Part shown: positions 22,543 to 34,015 of the stretch, one piece after another
Layout: each line of letters begins with the position of its first letter
How positions within the stretch are numbered: position 1 is the first letter of the stretch
Source of the DNA: Corynespora cassiicola
Lineage: Eukaryota > Ascomycota > Dothideomycetes > Pleosporales > Corynesporascaceae
NCBI GenBank assembly: GCA_022059125.1
Contig: JAEUWY010000006.1
Coordinates: 1,984,001-2,048,000, forward strand
Direction: 5' to 3'
Length of the DNA stretch: 64,000 nt
Notes under the pieces: model-generated
What the model was told of the DNA's origin: nothing
The model's input: only the letters and a program-made list of their open reading frames with translations
Databases searched by the model: none
Program-made: the position numbers and the translations under genes

Positions 22543-23310
22543 ATGCCGCCGCTCGCCCGCCCCCGCCGCATCGTCGGCGTCAGTCTGAAGATGTACTTCG
22601 ACCTCCAGAGCACCCTCTCATACGTCCGCGGCGTGCACCAGCTCGACGGCGACGCATGGAATGCCCGCATCGACCTCTTCGTCATCCCCGACTTCGTCAC
22701 CCTCATGGAGTCGGCGCGGATCCTCGAGTCGTCCAGTGTCCTGCTGGGCGCCCAGGACACCCACTGGGAAGACAAGGGCGCGTGGACCGGCGAAGTGTCT
22801 CCCGTCGTCTTGCGCCAGGCAGGCGTGAGGATTGTCGAGATAGGGCATGCCGAGAGGAGAGCACACTTTGGAGAGACAGACGAGTGGGCAGCGAAGAAGG
22901 CGGGCGCGGCTGCGCGGAACGGCCTGATCCCGCTCGTGTGCATAGGCGAGAAGACGCACTCGAGCATCGCCTCGGCCGCCGTGGGCATGGCCGTGGAAGA
23001 GTGTCGCCCGCAGGTCACGTCCGTGTTGGCTGCCGTGCCAGACGACGCCGAGGTCATCCTCGCATACGAGCCCGTCTGGGCCATTGGAGCCGCAGAGCCT
23101 GCCGACCCCGATCACGTCGTCAATGTCACAAAGGAGCTCAGGAAACTAGCCGCTGGCCGCAGCGGTGTAACGAGGATAGTATATGGTGGTAGTGCCGGCC
23201 CAGGTACCTTTGCCAAGATAGCCGAGGGCGTCGACGGTTTGTTCCTTGGCCGCTTCGCCCACGACATACATAACCTGAAGAAGGTCATTGAAGAGGTAGG
23301 CGGTGCTTAG
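22543..23310 (+). CDS. triosephosphate-isomerase-family sugar isomerase (divergent paralogue)
   Basis: A 255-residue, intron-free TIM barrel of normal length. Recognisable family motifs are VSLKMYF in place of the glycolytic NWKMN, EIGHAERR (catalytic His), AYEPVWAIG (catalytic Glu) and YGGSAGPG plus GLFLGRFAHD (phosphate loop). All catalytic residues are therefore present, but the substrate-contact region around KMY differs from housekeeping TPI. Relatives with this look act on four-carbon ketose phosphates such as erythrulose phosphate, or are uncharacterised fungal paralogues. The absence of introns, unlike many fungal tpi genes, also suggests it is not the glycolytic copy. It is divergent from the MTHFR gene, which gives no pathway clue. 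The substrate is inferred. Confidence 0.85.
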   Translation: MPPLARPRRIVGVSLKMYFDLQSTLSYVRGVHQLDGDAWNARIDLFVIPDFVTLMESARILESSSVLLGAQDTHWEDKGAWTGEVSPVVLRQAGVRIVEIGHAERRAHFGETDEWAAKKAGAAARNGLIPLVCIGEKTHSSIASAAVGMAVEECRPQVTSVLAAVPDDAEVILAYEPVWAIGAAEPADPDHVVNVTKELRKLAAGRSGVTRIVYGGSAGPGTFAKIAEGVDGLFLGRFAHDIHNLKKVIEEVGGA

Positions 23311-25095
23311 GCCTGGGGTACGTCCAGGGTCTGTCTAAGAAGAAGGCTGGTTAGATTCCGTAGCAAGTAGCAATCGACCCACGCGTTGCTTGTGCTTGCC
23401 GGCAGGAAACCTTTTGAGAACATCAAGAGCTATACATGAAGAGAAAGAGCTTGCGTCATTACAATGAGGAATGGTCTTGGTTCCGACCTGATTTCAGCTG
23501 ATAATAGCAGCTTTCGTCTCAAGTCCACACAGGGATGAGGGTGGCGGGACGCTCCTGTATTTCTCACATCTTCAGCCTCGTCCTAGAGACGAATTGAACG
23601 CTGTACGAGGGAGAAAGGGCCCAAGAATGACAAGGCTAATAGTTCGTGCATGGCGTGCTGAAGACATGTCGTGCATCAAACTCTGACCATGGCAATGGCA
23701 TCGCATCCATGGGCGTGCCGTGCTGGACAGGGTTTCACCTCGCTGTCGTCGGGGATCTAGCATGCCAAAGCACCATTTGCCAGCATTTCCCAAGGCTCTT
23801 CCTCATTCCCACGTATGCCTTCTACCCCAGTGGCCTGAGGTTTTGTTGGGGGGTGGTGGCGGCTTCAGAATGGCTCAGTGGACATGATGATTTTCCGTAT
23901 TAGGAAAGGCGTGTGCGCCCCCCGCGCCTCCCTCATCCGAGAGCGCTTCGGATGGCCGCATACCTAGCCTCCCAGCACCGTTCTGCACCAGGCCTCACAC
24001 CACCAACGGCCAGCAACAACCTTTGGTCCGGGTCCGGCCACAAATCGACTCGTCATCCCGAAACCACCACGTCCGCCTGCAGAAATTCCTGCCCGCTGAG
24101 CGACGCAGTCGACCTACAGCTATCGTTGTTGACCTGGGCAATTGGCCTTGCTTCGACATGGCAGGGTCGGTGGTCATGCTCCATCGGAGCCGCAGCAACC
24201 CCTCAGGTGCTTACAGCACTGACGCGCGGAAACAATGCTTTGGCTGCTTCAAGCATTGCAGTACGGCCGGCCGAGCCACTTCCCCGCAAACTCGCCCACG
24301 CTCGCCAGGGATCATCACCAGGTGCAACTCCGCAGTCTAACCTCTCTCCACAAAACCCCAGACCGCTTACTAGCGACTCGAATGTTTTCACTTCCACTAA
24401 CATCCGCAAACCCGGCTGCCGTGCACTGCCCACCAATGGCATGTACCATGAAGTCATGACCAGCCCAATCGCCTCGCTAGACGCATAGCATCGTTACCAG
24501 ATCGCGAGGTCAAGCCCAGTATGCCTGGACGTAAAGACCAACGACTCGGTAGTCTTTGGGGGATGTATACACGTCCTCGGAAATAATTGTGTTTGAGTGA
24601 GATGTATCTAAAAGGCACAAGAGCGGACATGAATCCTCGGGTTTAACCCATGCAGATCTCCTCTCCACGGCCATCAGGAACGTCTTTTATGGCTCGGGGT
24701 AGCTGAAACGCTAAATCTGCAGGTCGCACGAGCTTCTTTTGCCCGATCCAGTGGTCCATTCATGGTCAAGCTCCTGCCACGAATGGACCAGACGACAAGG
24801 GCGTCTGCTTCGGTCACGCCCACTGGCTGTCCAAGTGCTTGGTCTAGGCTGATCGCCCCCCCAGCTTCCGCCAGATGTGCCAATGCTGGACATACAGAGG
24901 GATACCGTGCGGACCCGCTGCTCCTGGCCATTATTTCAAAGACAACTGCTTCCCCCAACATCCGATTGCTTGGCTCATCCTTGATTATCTCCTGTTGTTC
25001 CGCTCGGTTACGATTTGAGCCTTCACACAGCCTTTGTAACACATAACCTTACAGTTGCTCAGTAATCGGAGCTCCACGTTTCTCATCATCCCGCC
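23311..25095. other. intergenic, no gene seen
   Basis: 1.8 kb with only overlapping short frames, the longest being a 191-codon Pro/Thr-rich frame at 23913-24488 with no family resemblance. It should contain the 3' end of the TIM-like gene and the promoter of the acetate-transporter gene. Confidence 0.5.
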
Positions 25096-26375
25096 ATGTC
25101 GAACAGTCCAGAAGGCCTTCAGGAACGGACCATGAATAACGAGAACCTCACTGCTCCAGAACCCCACATTAATGGCAACGGAAATACCCACAATGGTGGT
25201 CTCTATGACCGGACAAGGCACAATGAGAACCTTACCGCGCCTTCGCCGCGAGCAGACTCTGTGCCAATAGAGAAAGACTTTAGCCCTACTCGTTCGTCTC
25301 GAGTTCCTCTTTGGCTGCCGGTGACTAACCCAGTCTCTAGGTAGCCCATACCCTGACTACCATGCTCACCTGGACGCTAGTCATGACTCGGAGACGGCAT
25401 TGCGGAAGATTCGAACAGCAGGTAGCATCTCCATCAGTCCTGAACTTTTTGAGAAGCTCTACCTGTCTCCTCAGACCAAAGTAAAGGGAGAGTTGAGAAA
25501 GACGTTGGGGAATCCCACTCCGCTGTAAGTCCGGCTTGACTTGGCCATTCGATATTCATGCTGATGAGAACAGGGCGCTTATTGGCTTCCTAATATCCCT
25601 CACGCCACTGAGTATGGTCTTGATGGGTTGGCGTGGCGCAGGTGGTTCTGGTGCTTCGGGCATTGGAACCTACTTCTTCTTCGGTGGTCTTTTGATGACA
25701 CTGGGTGCCTTGGGCGAGTTCATCCTTGGCAACACATTCCCATTCGTGGTCTTTGGCTCGTTTGGAGCATTCTGGCTGGCCTTTGCAGCAACTCTACAGC
25801 CCTTTTATAATGCCTACGGCGCATACTCGACGACGGGTAATGTGGTGGATGGACTCACCACCGTCGGATTCAATTCAGGCATCGGTGAGTCGCTTGGATG
25901 CGCGCATACTCAACGGCGCTAATACTCTACAGGGTTCTTCATGTTGGCAATGGCTATCATGTGCTTTGTGTTTCTAATCTGTTCCCTCCGCACCAACTTC
26001 TGTTTCTTCATGTAAGGTCGCCGTTCTCGCCTCCGGGCTTGTTGCTGACATGCCCACAGGATCTTCTTCTCCCTTGTCATGGGTTTTTGCATGCTTGCTG
26101 CGTCATATTGGCAGTCAAGCAATGGAAATGCCGGACAGGCTCATAACCTGCAAGTCGCTGGTGGAGCATTTACTTTTGTTACAATTATATTCGGGTGGTG
26201 GATCTTCATCGCCATCATGCTTGCTAGCATAGATTTCCCCATTGTTCTACCTGGTAAGCATGCGCCTGCCCCACCAGTACTCAAAGCTGTAATGATTTAC
26301 CAAGCTAACAATATTTTAGTGGGAGATTTGTCGAATGTTATCAAGGGCGCCAGCCAGCGCGAGAGCAAGGTTTAA
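25096..26375 (+). CDS. GPR1/FUN34/YaaH family acetate-type transporter
   Basis: Six exons: 25096-25291, 25341-25524, 25574-25884, 25933-26011, 26060-26253 and 26320-26375. All phases agree and give 339 residues. Introns are 48-66 bases; the last has no in-frame stop but has GTAAGC, GCTAAC and TTTTAG signals. The protein has six membrane segments (ALIGFLISLTPLSMVLMGW, GTYFFFGGLLMTLGALGEFI, and so on). The family signature appears as GNPTPLAL before the first helix, and the acetate-channel aromatic/Asn segment as FYNAYGAYS. These plasma-membrane proteins (Ady2/AcpA type) carry acetate or ammonium across the membrane. The 65-residue first exon is long and polar and repeats NENLTAP twice. The first intron's donor (GTTCGT) is the weakest part of the model. 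Confidence 0.9.
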
Positions 26376-27145
26376 GCCCGCTCCCAAAATGGGACGAGTA
26401 TTAGGGCGGTAGCCCAGGATCTGGATACACGCAGGGAGGAACAGGCTCGCTTTCGTACATTCATTCTCAAGTTCCATGTCTTGATGCGAACCATTAATGC
26501 TGAAAGCCAGTCACACGCACCCGAAGCATATATATGTACATATCACAGCCATATACAGAAGAAGGAAAAAAAAATTATCCAAACCCATTTCCACCTCTCG
26601 CATCCCGTACCACCGCCACAAATGGCAAATGTAAATGCACAACCTCATCACAACAAAACAACCCCCCGAGTCCGCCTCGTCTGCCTCACCCCCCTATCTC
26701 CCTCTCAATCAGGATGCTCATTGCGCAACACACATCCACACCGCTAGTCGCTCCATCCCCCCGCCCCGCAAAGACCCGCGATCCAGACTCGCGCCCTTGC
26801 GCACGGCACACATTACCGATTGCAGTGCAGTGCTCGGTCAACGAGGAGGAATGCTTCCCCTTCGTTCCTCTCCTTCTCTCCCCGTCCCACAGTCCCGCCC
26901 GCCCACCCGCCCACCTGCTTATTAAACGCGACGCCGCGGCCGACCAACCGGCTGAGGCTGAGGCTGAGACTGAGCCTCATCTCGGAGCATTTACCTTCAG
27001 TCCAGTCCAGGCCGGGGACGGAGATGTAGACGTGTGCGGGGTGTGCGTTCGGGCCGGCTCCTTGCGCAGGCAAAAACCCAAGGTGGGCGCGCTGCGGAGT
27101 TGAGCTACCTACCAACCCACACACACACACACAATAGGTGCCTAC

Positions 27146-27175
27146 CAAACCAAACCGAACCAAACCAAACCAAAC
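27146..27175. repeat. (ACCAA)n pentanucleotide repeat
   Basis: Six ACCAA-type units with one G substitution, 15 bases after an (AC)n run at about 27119-27134. Confidence 0.85.
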
Positions 27176-27290
27176 GTCCAGAAAAACATGCCGTGCGTTG
27201 GTAGGCTAGGTGAGCGACGAGGTCTTGCGCTGAGCCGATGGCGTGACTTGGGCTTGCGGAGCGGAGACGGGATTAAGCCCTCCGTCCCGC

Positions 27291-27315
27291 TGCTCGCTCG
27301 CTCGCTCGCTCGCTC
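27291..27315. repeat. (GCTC)n repeat
   Basis: Six consecutive CTCG units. Confidence 0.9.
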
Positions 27316-27335
27316 TATTTCCAGGATGAGGCTGC

Positions 27336-27376
27336 GTGCCTGCGTGCCTGCTTGCCTGCCTGCCTGCTTGCTTGCA
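27336..27376. repeat. (TGCC/TGCT)n repeat
   Basis: About ten tetranucleotides alternating TGCC, TGCG and TGCT. Confidence 0.85.
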
Positions 27377-27641
27377 TCCGAGCCGATCCGCGCAACGGCG
27401 GGCGGGTGGGTGGGCTATATTTATCCGAGGCTGGGTGTATGTATCGAGCTATACGCCGTGTCTACGAACCCACAGCTCGGGGTCCAAAGGGCGGCCATTG
27501 ACGACTTGCCAGCGCGAGAGATGGGGTTCATGGGCGCATCCGCACATCACGGTTAGGACATGAAGGAATTGTGCACTCGATTCGACTCAGAACACCCCCC
27601 CCTTCAGCGTGCGAGTCAGCGCCCGCGCACACGCAAGGGGG

Positions 27642-27643
27642 CG

Positions 27644-27682
<39 letters not shown>

Positions 27683-27684
27683 CC
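27642..27684. repeat. (TGTGCC)n hexanucleotide repeat
   Basis: Six to seven perfect TGTGCC units. Confidence 0.9.
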
Positions 27685-28520
27685 AGCAGAGACTGGCCAT
27701 GGATGACTGTGCGTCCACATTATCCAGCTCCGTCCCGATTTAGCAGACAATCACGCACCGCACGCGAGCATTTGCTGCGCGGCGAGGAGCGCAGCGCCCT
27801 CATTTCCTGCACTTGGTATTTACCTACTTCGGCTCGGGGGATTAACAGCCACACGGCACGAGGTCGGTCCCACGCCCAGCTTCGAGCGAGCGCGGAACCT
27901 GTGCGGCCTCACGTCGCCGTCGCCGCCGCCGCCGCCGCCGCTTCTCTCACAAGCAAACAAGACGGGCGCAGGTAATCATGGCACGGACGAGCACCTCTAC
28001 ATCAGGCCACAGCCAAATTTCCCCAACGCTCAAGGAGCAAATTTTGAATATAAATTTTATTCATTTCGAAAGACTTTTTTTTTCGGCGCGCCCAGACGTG
28101 CCGTGGTACTCGGGGGAAATTGCAGTCAATCAAATGGGGGGGGCGGTGGTGGTGGTGGTGGGCCGAGGTATTACATACAATACATACGTACTTCTCCAGA
28201 CCCTGCCTAGGTAGGTTGGTAGTTTTAAAAGAAGAGAGAAGCAGAAAGGGATCTGGGGGGGGGGAATAAGAACACCGGTTGTGGACCACGCTATGCATCA
28301 CTTCTCCGCGCTGGAGAAGTGTGGGATGGATGGATGGAAAGAAAAAAAAAATTGGACAGAGAATGGAATGGAACGGAAATGGGACAAGGAGACCGCCCAG
28401 GTGGAAGATATGGCAACGCCGATGAACACCGAGAACCGCGGAAATGGGACCGCGGGGGAGATTGGAGTTAACGTCAAGTGGCTCGTTCGTGAAACGCGTC
28501 AGATGGGGCCGAGGGAGAGA

Positions 28521-30087
28521 CTATGCTTCGTGGTTTTGCTGCAGGCCGCCGTGGTGCTTCTCCTCGCTCTCGCTCTGCCGGTTGGCGGCGAAGCTCTTGC
28601 GGACCGTCATGTCGGCCTTTGTCTTGGTCATGAGCGCGTCGCGGATGTCCTGCTTGGAGCGCTGCATCCAGCCGTCAAAGGTCTTGTGGGACAGGGGCCA
28701 GATGGGCATGTTGCCGGCGCGCCTCATGTACTCGCCGGGGCGCGGTGGGGGGTTGCTGGTCACGGTGTCGATGTCGAGCTCGATTTCCTCGCAGTAGGCC
28801 TCGAGGGGCAGGTCGTTGACGTCCATTCCGAACGGGTTCTCGATTTCGCGGCCAATGGCGGAGAGACCGAGGATGATGTAGGCGGCGAAGATGCTGCCGG
28901 GGATGGTGATCCACCGAAGGTCCTCCCACAGCTGGAAGGGCAGCATCATGACGTAGACCCAGGTGATCTGCGAGATGGCAATCGAGTAGGCAATGGGGAG
29001 AGGGGTCTGGAGAACGCGCTCGACACCCACGAGAACCTCGTTGAGTTGGACGACGCTGGTGACTGGAATGCTTTGTTAGAATGGTGACGAGCGCAGGGTG
29101 GGCACTCTGGAAACTCACTGGCTTGGTTCTGGTACAGGGAAATCTTCAAGGTGTCGTTGGAGATGATCTCCTCAACGTAGGCAGACAGGTGGTTCAAGAT
29201 CTCGAGGGGCAAGTTTCCGAGGGGCTTCTTGGAGCGCTTGATCCTCTTGCGCGGGTTGGACTCGGCAAAGGTGACTCCGAGGTATTCACCCAGAGCCTTC
29301 ATCTTGCTGTACTCCTTCTGCTGGGGAATATCGGGCTCAGCAGCTTTGGCGAAGGTGTCGAGGTACTCGACGCGGTCCCTCAGGTCGGCATAGTCAATGC
29401 CGGGCTCGAATCGCAGCTTATGCTTGACGGCAGTGGCAAAGGTGACCAAGAGATTCAGGGCGGTGACTTTGGCAAGCAGGTCCTCCTTACCCAGCTCACC
29501 ATCGCGCTCGGCGGTGTGAATCCAGATGGTTCTTGCCATGTTCTGGCTGACCATCTGCAACTGGGTCCAGTACTTGCGGCCCTCGGTGTAGCGCTCATAC
29601 GCCGACGAGGTTCGGAATGAGATGGCGAGACCGACGACGAAACCCAGGACAGTGAGCAGGAGACTGCTGACCTTGAGCTCGTAGATCATTTCAGAAATGA
29701 CAGTGATTGCAGTTGACCAGGCAGCTACCACGACCAAGGGCAGAAGCATCTTGGGGAGCACGGAACCGTGCATGCGCAAGAAGAAGGGCCATTTGGAGTG
29801 CTTGGACATGTCACGGGGACCAGCCTATATCATGTCTTAGTTTTTGGAATGGAGGCTAGAAAAGAAAAAGGTTGAGGGGACAAACTCACAAAGTAATCCT
29901 CGAGGTCGACGCTACCCGTCGTCTGTCGCCTGGACGGAGGCTGGTAGGTGACCTTGCGGGCCCGCCATGAGCGGGGGGACATTGGGGCCTCGTTGGTGCC
30001 ATTGTGGGTGCTGGCGGTGGAGGGCACTTCGATCTCGAGCTCGCCCGGGCGCAGCGTCTTACCGCTGGCGGTTGAGGTGGAAGTCAT
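28521..30087 (-). CDS. bestrophin-type (RFP-TM) anion channel
   Basis: Three exons, 30087-29890, 29824-29119 and 29062-28521, in phase, for 481 residues. The protein belongs to the bestrophin/UPF0187 family of chloride or anion channels in fungal membranes. The family hallmark RTSSAYERYTEGRKYW follows two hydrophobic segments (MLLPLVVVAAWSTAITVI and LLLTVLGFVVGLAISF). A second hydrophobic pair occurs after residue 300 (IAISQITWVYVMMLPFQLW and WITIPGSIFAAYIILGL), followed by GREIENPFGMDVNDLPL, the conserved stretch at the channel's cytosolic neck. The N-terminal exon is polar and basic; the C-terminal ~60 residues are charged and divergent. Introns have GTGAGT donors. Neighbours give no functional clue. 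Confidence 0.93.
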
Positions 30088-31146
30088 GGCGGAGACGGGG
30101 CGTGGAGCGACTGGCCGGCAGTGGGTGGCGCGCGCGGGGGGGGATTATAGCGCGTGGAGGAACAAAGCAGCAGTGGTTGGGCTTGCGGGTATTATTAGAC
30201 TTTATGGGAGTGAAAGAGTGGCGAAAAGAGGGGATGCAAAATGCAACAGTCGGATTGAAATCCAGAGCGATGCTGGCGACGGGCACCCAGGCAAGATATA
30301 GTGGGCAAAGATTTTCCCAGAGCAAGCATCTGGGTGTGCCCGAGCGGCCCCCGTGGGTGTCAGAGCTGGCACCGCGAGGAATCGGGCCTGCCGCGACGAT
30401 GGGGACAAGCGGCCCCTGCAGCTGTCTGCCCCTGACCAAGGCGTCGCAAGCAGCCAATTGCGGTTGGCAGCCGCGGCCAGGCGGCGAATGGGCGCATGCT
30501 GAAGCAGCAAGGGCGTGGTGGGCTGGGGCAAAAAGACGCGTTTCATAAAACAGCTGTGCTGCCAAGCCCGGGCATGCACGCTGCAGGAGCAGGAGGAGAA
30601 TGTCGCCAACTGTACCGTTGGCATCGCTCACGGTACCTGCAGCCTGCAGTCAGCAGGCATGCGGTGCGCCGTGGACGTGTCAAGGCCCATAGGGGGGCGC
30701 CCTGGGGCACAAGGCCTCTGACAAGCCCTTCTGCCCTTCTGCCCTTCTGCCCTTCTGCCCTTTGCGGCCTGGCTCCGCCGCCGCGGCCTCAGCAGCTCAG
30801 GCCCTCCCCTCGCTCTCGCGCGCATGAGGGGATCGACGCGTACGACTTCGTATCGGGTGGACGACGGGGACGGGCAGCAGAGTCTGGATGTTCTCAACGT
30901 GGAGCAGCGACCGCTAGCCGCGTCGTGTCGCGCCGAGCCGGGACGTACAACCCCTGACTAGTCCCTGGGCATCCGCTTATGGCCCTCGCCTCTGGACATC
31001 GGGAATCGCGTCGACATGCCCATCGCTGTCTCACAGGGTGGTCCCGACTGGCACACTCAACTTCGAATTTGACTGGCGCCGCTGCATTGACTGTCTATCC
31101 CACACGCATCCCTCCTTCCTTTTGCTCTACCTGCCCGCCGTTTGCC
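30088..31146. other. intergenic, promoter side of the channel gene
   Basis: GC-rich, with an octanucleotide tandem repeat at 30726-30762 and no supported gene. It separates two minus-strand genes. Confidence 0.5.
30726..30762. repeat. (CCCTTCTG)n octanucleotide repeat
   Basis: Four to five consecutive CCCTTCTG units. Confidence 0.9.
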
Positions 31147-32118
31147 CTACCACCCGACGCGGGCTGCTATTCTCCGCCGCTCCGCCTGGCCTCTCTCCAG
31201 CTCCAGCCGCAGTTCCCTCACCCGCCACGTCTGCGAGTTGACGCAGATCCTCACCCGCTTGATGCGCTCTAGCAGCATCTGGTAGAAGCCCCCCTTGAAG
31301 TCGTCGCCCGCCCAGATCTTGTTCCACACGTCCACCAGCTCCCTCGCCACCGTCTGGGGGTGCACCAGCCCATCCCTGACACCGTCGGTGGGGAAGTCCT
31401 CGGGGAGGAACTTGTCCTGCGGGATGTTGGGCGGCGGCACCACGTTGAGCACCAGCTCTTCCACCGTCGTCTCGTGGTCGGTTTCCTTCATGTTGGAAAA
31501 GTGAGGCCCCTTCTCGAAGATGCGCTTCAGGGCCGCACAGATGGCCCATGACGTGCGGTCAGGGGGGCTGCTGTTCCTGAACCATTTGGCCGACCGGTCT
31601 CCCGCGAGCCGAACGTCCACCCACAGCTGGTGGATGAGCGTCGACGATCGATAGTAAGCCAAACACCCGCTGCTCAAGACGCGGTGCGGGGACGTGAGGT
31701 ATCGCTCCATCACTCGATCGGCCCAGTTCGGCATCCGCGATTTGCCCTCTTGGATGCTCCTGGTCGTCGTCACCAGCGGAACCGACAGCCAGGTAAAGTA
31801 GTGGAAGCTCTCGTCCTCAGCAATACAGTCAAGCTTCACGGCCAGCAGTTCCCGCCTCTTGGCACGGCCAATGGCCTCCATCATCTCCGCGTTGACTTGG
31901 CGGCTGCATTGAAGGAGGTTCCCGCACGTTCCGGGCGTGTCCTCCAGAGAGTACGCACACCCGTACTCGCCGTGATGGCTGCTCTGGGGTTCGAATATCC
32001 TTCGAAATCGGAACAGCCACTGCTCCTCGCCCAGCGTGGGCCGGGGCCGCTCGGACGTGAGGACTGCCGCGTAGATCATATCCCGGATCTCGCGGGGTAG
32101 GTCCAGGAATTGAGCCAT
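31147..32118 (-). CDS. F-box/2EXR-like protein
   Basis: A 323-residue, intron-free protein starting at the ATG at 32118 (TTCACCATGGC, a strong start context). An in-frame ATG at 32289 would add 57 residues of Arg/Gln-rich sequence. The first residues, FLDLPREIRDMIYAAVL, are the hallmark LPxEIRxxIY motif of the very large fungal families annotated as F-box-like or 2EXR proteins. CGNLLQCSRQVNAEMMEA follows, matching the usual LLxxCRQINxE segment. The remainder is mixed helix and strand, ending in an Arg-rich amphipathic helix (RELRLELERGQAERRRIAAR). Such proteins may act as ubiquitin-ligase adaptors, but this has rarely been shown. No specific function can be given. Confidence 0.8.
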   Translation of the reverse strand: MAQFLDLPREIRDMIYAAVLTSERPRPTLGEEQWLFRFRRIFEPQSSHHGEYGCAYSLEDTPGTCGNLLQCSRQVNAEMMEAIGRAKRRELLAVKLDCIAEDESFHYFTWLSVPLVTTTRSIQEGKSRMPNWADRVMERYLTSPHRVLSSGCLAYYRSSTLIHQLWVDVRLAGDRSAKWFRNSSPPDRTSWAICAALKRIFEKGPHFSNMKETDHETTVEELVLNVVPPPNIPQDKFLPEDFPTDGVRDGLVHPQTVARELVDVWNKIWAGDDFKGGFYQMLLERIKRVRICVNSQTWRVRELRLELERGQAERRRIAARVGW

Positions 32119-34015
32119 GGTGAATTGCGACGTGAAGTCTGGCGTAGATGCCGATGTGCGTAGGGCTGACTGCTGCTGCTGCTGTACAACAGCCCGACAA
32201 CGGGCGGCAGTGCAACGTCTGAGTAGGTAGGGGATCAGACGAGAAGTTGACAGATGGACGGTACTCGCCCGGGGTGGCCTAGCCAGCAATGCAGGTGCAG
32301 GAACAGCCTCAGCCTCTGGCTCAACAACACCGCCGCCGTCGTCGTCGTCGTGTCGCGATGCGATGCGGTGACGTGTGTCTCAGGCCTGCAGGCGCGTAAC
32401 AGGACCGTTTCGTCAGACTTCGGGCCTCGGGATACAACAATGCAGCCTGGGGCCGTCCTTCACCGCCCTGGGTGCAATCCCGAAGGTCGAGTAGTAGGAT
32501 GTAGTAGTGAGATTCGGGGCAGTTCCGGGCCAGCAGCAAAGCTATTTGTATCGGGTGCAATGGAGAGCGGGTAACAAAGAGGCCAACCTCCTACGCATGA
32601 CCTGACTGTGGCCTGCATGCGTGCATGCGTCGTCACAGGCGCACCGCTCACACCCGCCGAAGCCCGAGGCCGCCGATTTCGCTTCCCAGCCAAGAAATGG
32701 TCTTGGTCGTCGGGAATCGCTGCCGACTGCTTCCGCATCGCCCGTCTGAACTTCCCCATCGTCGACCTCTTTCCCATGGATCACGCGCTTCTTCGAGGGC
32801 ACGACCAACACGACGAGTCCTCAGCCCTGCATCGTCGTCGTCGCTATCGTTATCGGCGGGTGCGCCAAGCCCAATCTCCTTGGTAGCCGCACGATGCATG
32901 GAGAAACAGACGGCGTGTCGGAGGCCCTGCGCCTCCGACGGCTCTATCCTCCGCCTTCAACCACGGCCAAAGTCTAACCTCGCCAGTGCCTATGCTCTCC
33001 TCGAAGATCGCTGGCCCAGAAAGTCTGCAAGTGGCACTACACGCCATCGAAACAAGCTTCCCGGGCATTTTGTGACGAAGCAGATCAATCACCCGTCCAG
33101 TCTTCTCCACAACGGAAATCGGCACAACCTCTGGCTCAAGCGCCTGTCATCTTCATCCCTCAGCACGTTTCTTGTGGATCAACTGTGGACCAGCTTCTCC
33201 AGATTTTAAGCTCACAGGGTAGGTGATCTACCCATCGTGTTGTTCTATTTTTCCATTTTTTTTTTCATCTTAACTCGACCTCACCCCAAGCCTCCCCCCA
33301 AGGCGCCGTTCTAGCCCTTCACACATACTCTTACACGTTACAGCGCCTAGTCATTAAACTCTTTTATTCGTGTACCCGCGTCTAATGCACAAAAGGTATG
33401 CTAACCCCACTTGTCAAAAAATTTCCGGATGCGATCGCAGCCTCGCTCCACCGCACATGATTCGTCGGGCTGCCATTCACAAAAGCCTGAGGCTCCATTC
33501 GCCAATAATTCCTACTCGTGAACGCTCCCACCACGTGGAGTTCCCCAACAAACGCACTCAAAATTAAACTCTCGCCCTCCGAGAGCTGGTGTGGCCATTA
33601 GTATTTATCCATGCCGTCGTCGCCATGTTGCGTGCCCTTCAGCTCTCTCTCCCTCTCCTTGCAGAGTCCGCTCCTTCTCACGCCTTTGCTTTTTCGTTCG
33701 TGGATACCACAAAGTCACTCTTTTTTCCGGTCTGCCCTTGGATGCAGATCTCCAGTTAATCAATAATGCCACCCTTCCCCAGTCAGCTCTTTTCTCGTCA
33801 CTCGACTCCATTTCCGGGTCCCCAGCAAAAGGGCGAGTCGGCCGGAAATGAATCCGGATCCCCAACCCAACCCTCCGCACAGGTCACCAAGAAGAACACC
33901 TCGTGCACTTGTCCGCTGAGGCATCTCTCTACCCGGCGTGAGACATTCCGCTGGTCCCGTCCACTGACGCCCCAATCCCTTGCGAACCACCAGATCGAGC
34001 CCTTCGCAAAGGAAC
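32119..34015. other. divergent intergenic region, no gene seen
   Basis: It holds the promoters of the F-box-like gene (-) and of the gene starting at 34016 (+). Short overlapping frames at 32290-33210 lack family resemblance. Codons 33766-34015 stay open upstream of the right-hand gene but read unlike protein. Confidence 0.45.

Larger units (their letters stand above)
26376..28520. other. convergent intergenic region, microsatellite-rich
   Basis: Lies between the 3' ends of the transporter (+) and channel (-) genes. It carries AC, ACCAA, GCTC, GCCT, TGTGCC and GCC tandem repeats within 1 kb. Open frames here follow the repeats and have no family resemblance. Confidence 0.55.

Noticed and set aside
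22101..23192. 363-codon plus-strand frame overlapping the TIM-like gene
   Set aside because: It is an Arg/Pro-rich shadow in another frame of the GC-rich TIM-like coding sequence; only the 255-residue frame has conserved motifs.
23913..24488. 191-codon plus-strand frame
   Set aside because: Pro/Thr/Ser-rich with no family segment, signal or splice support; overlaps several equally long random frames.
28281..29087. 268-codon plus-strand frame
   Set aside because: Antisense shadow of the bestrophin-type gene; Val/Gly/Leu/Asp-rich as expected from GC-rich antisense sequence.
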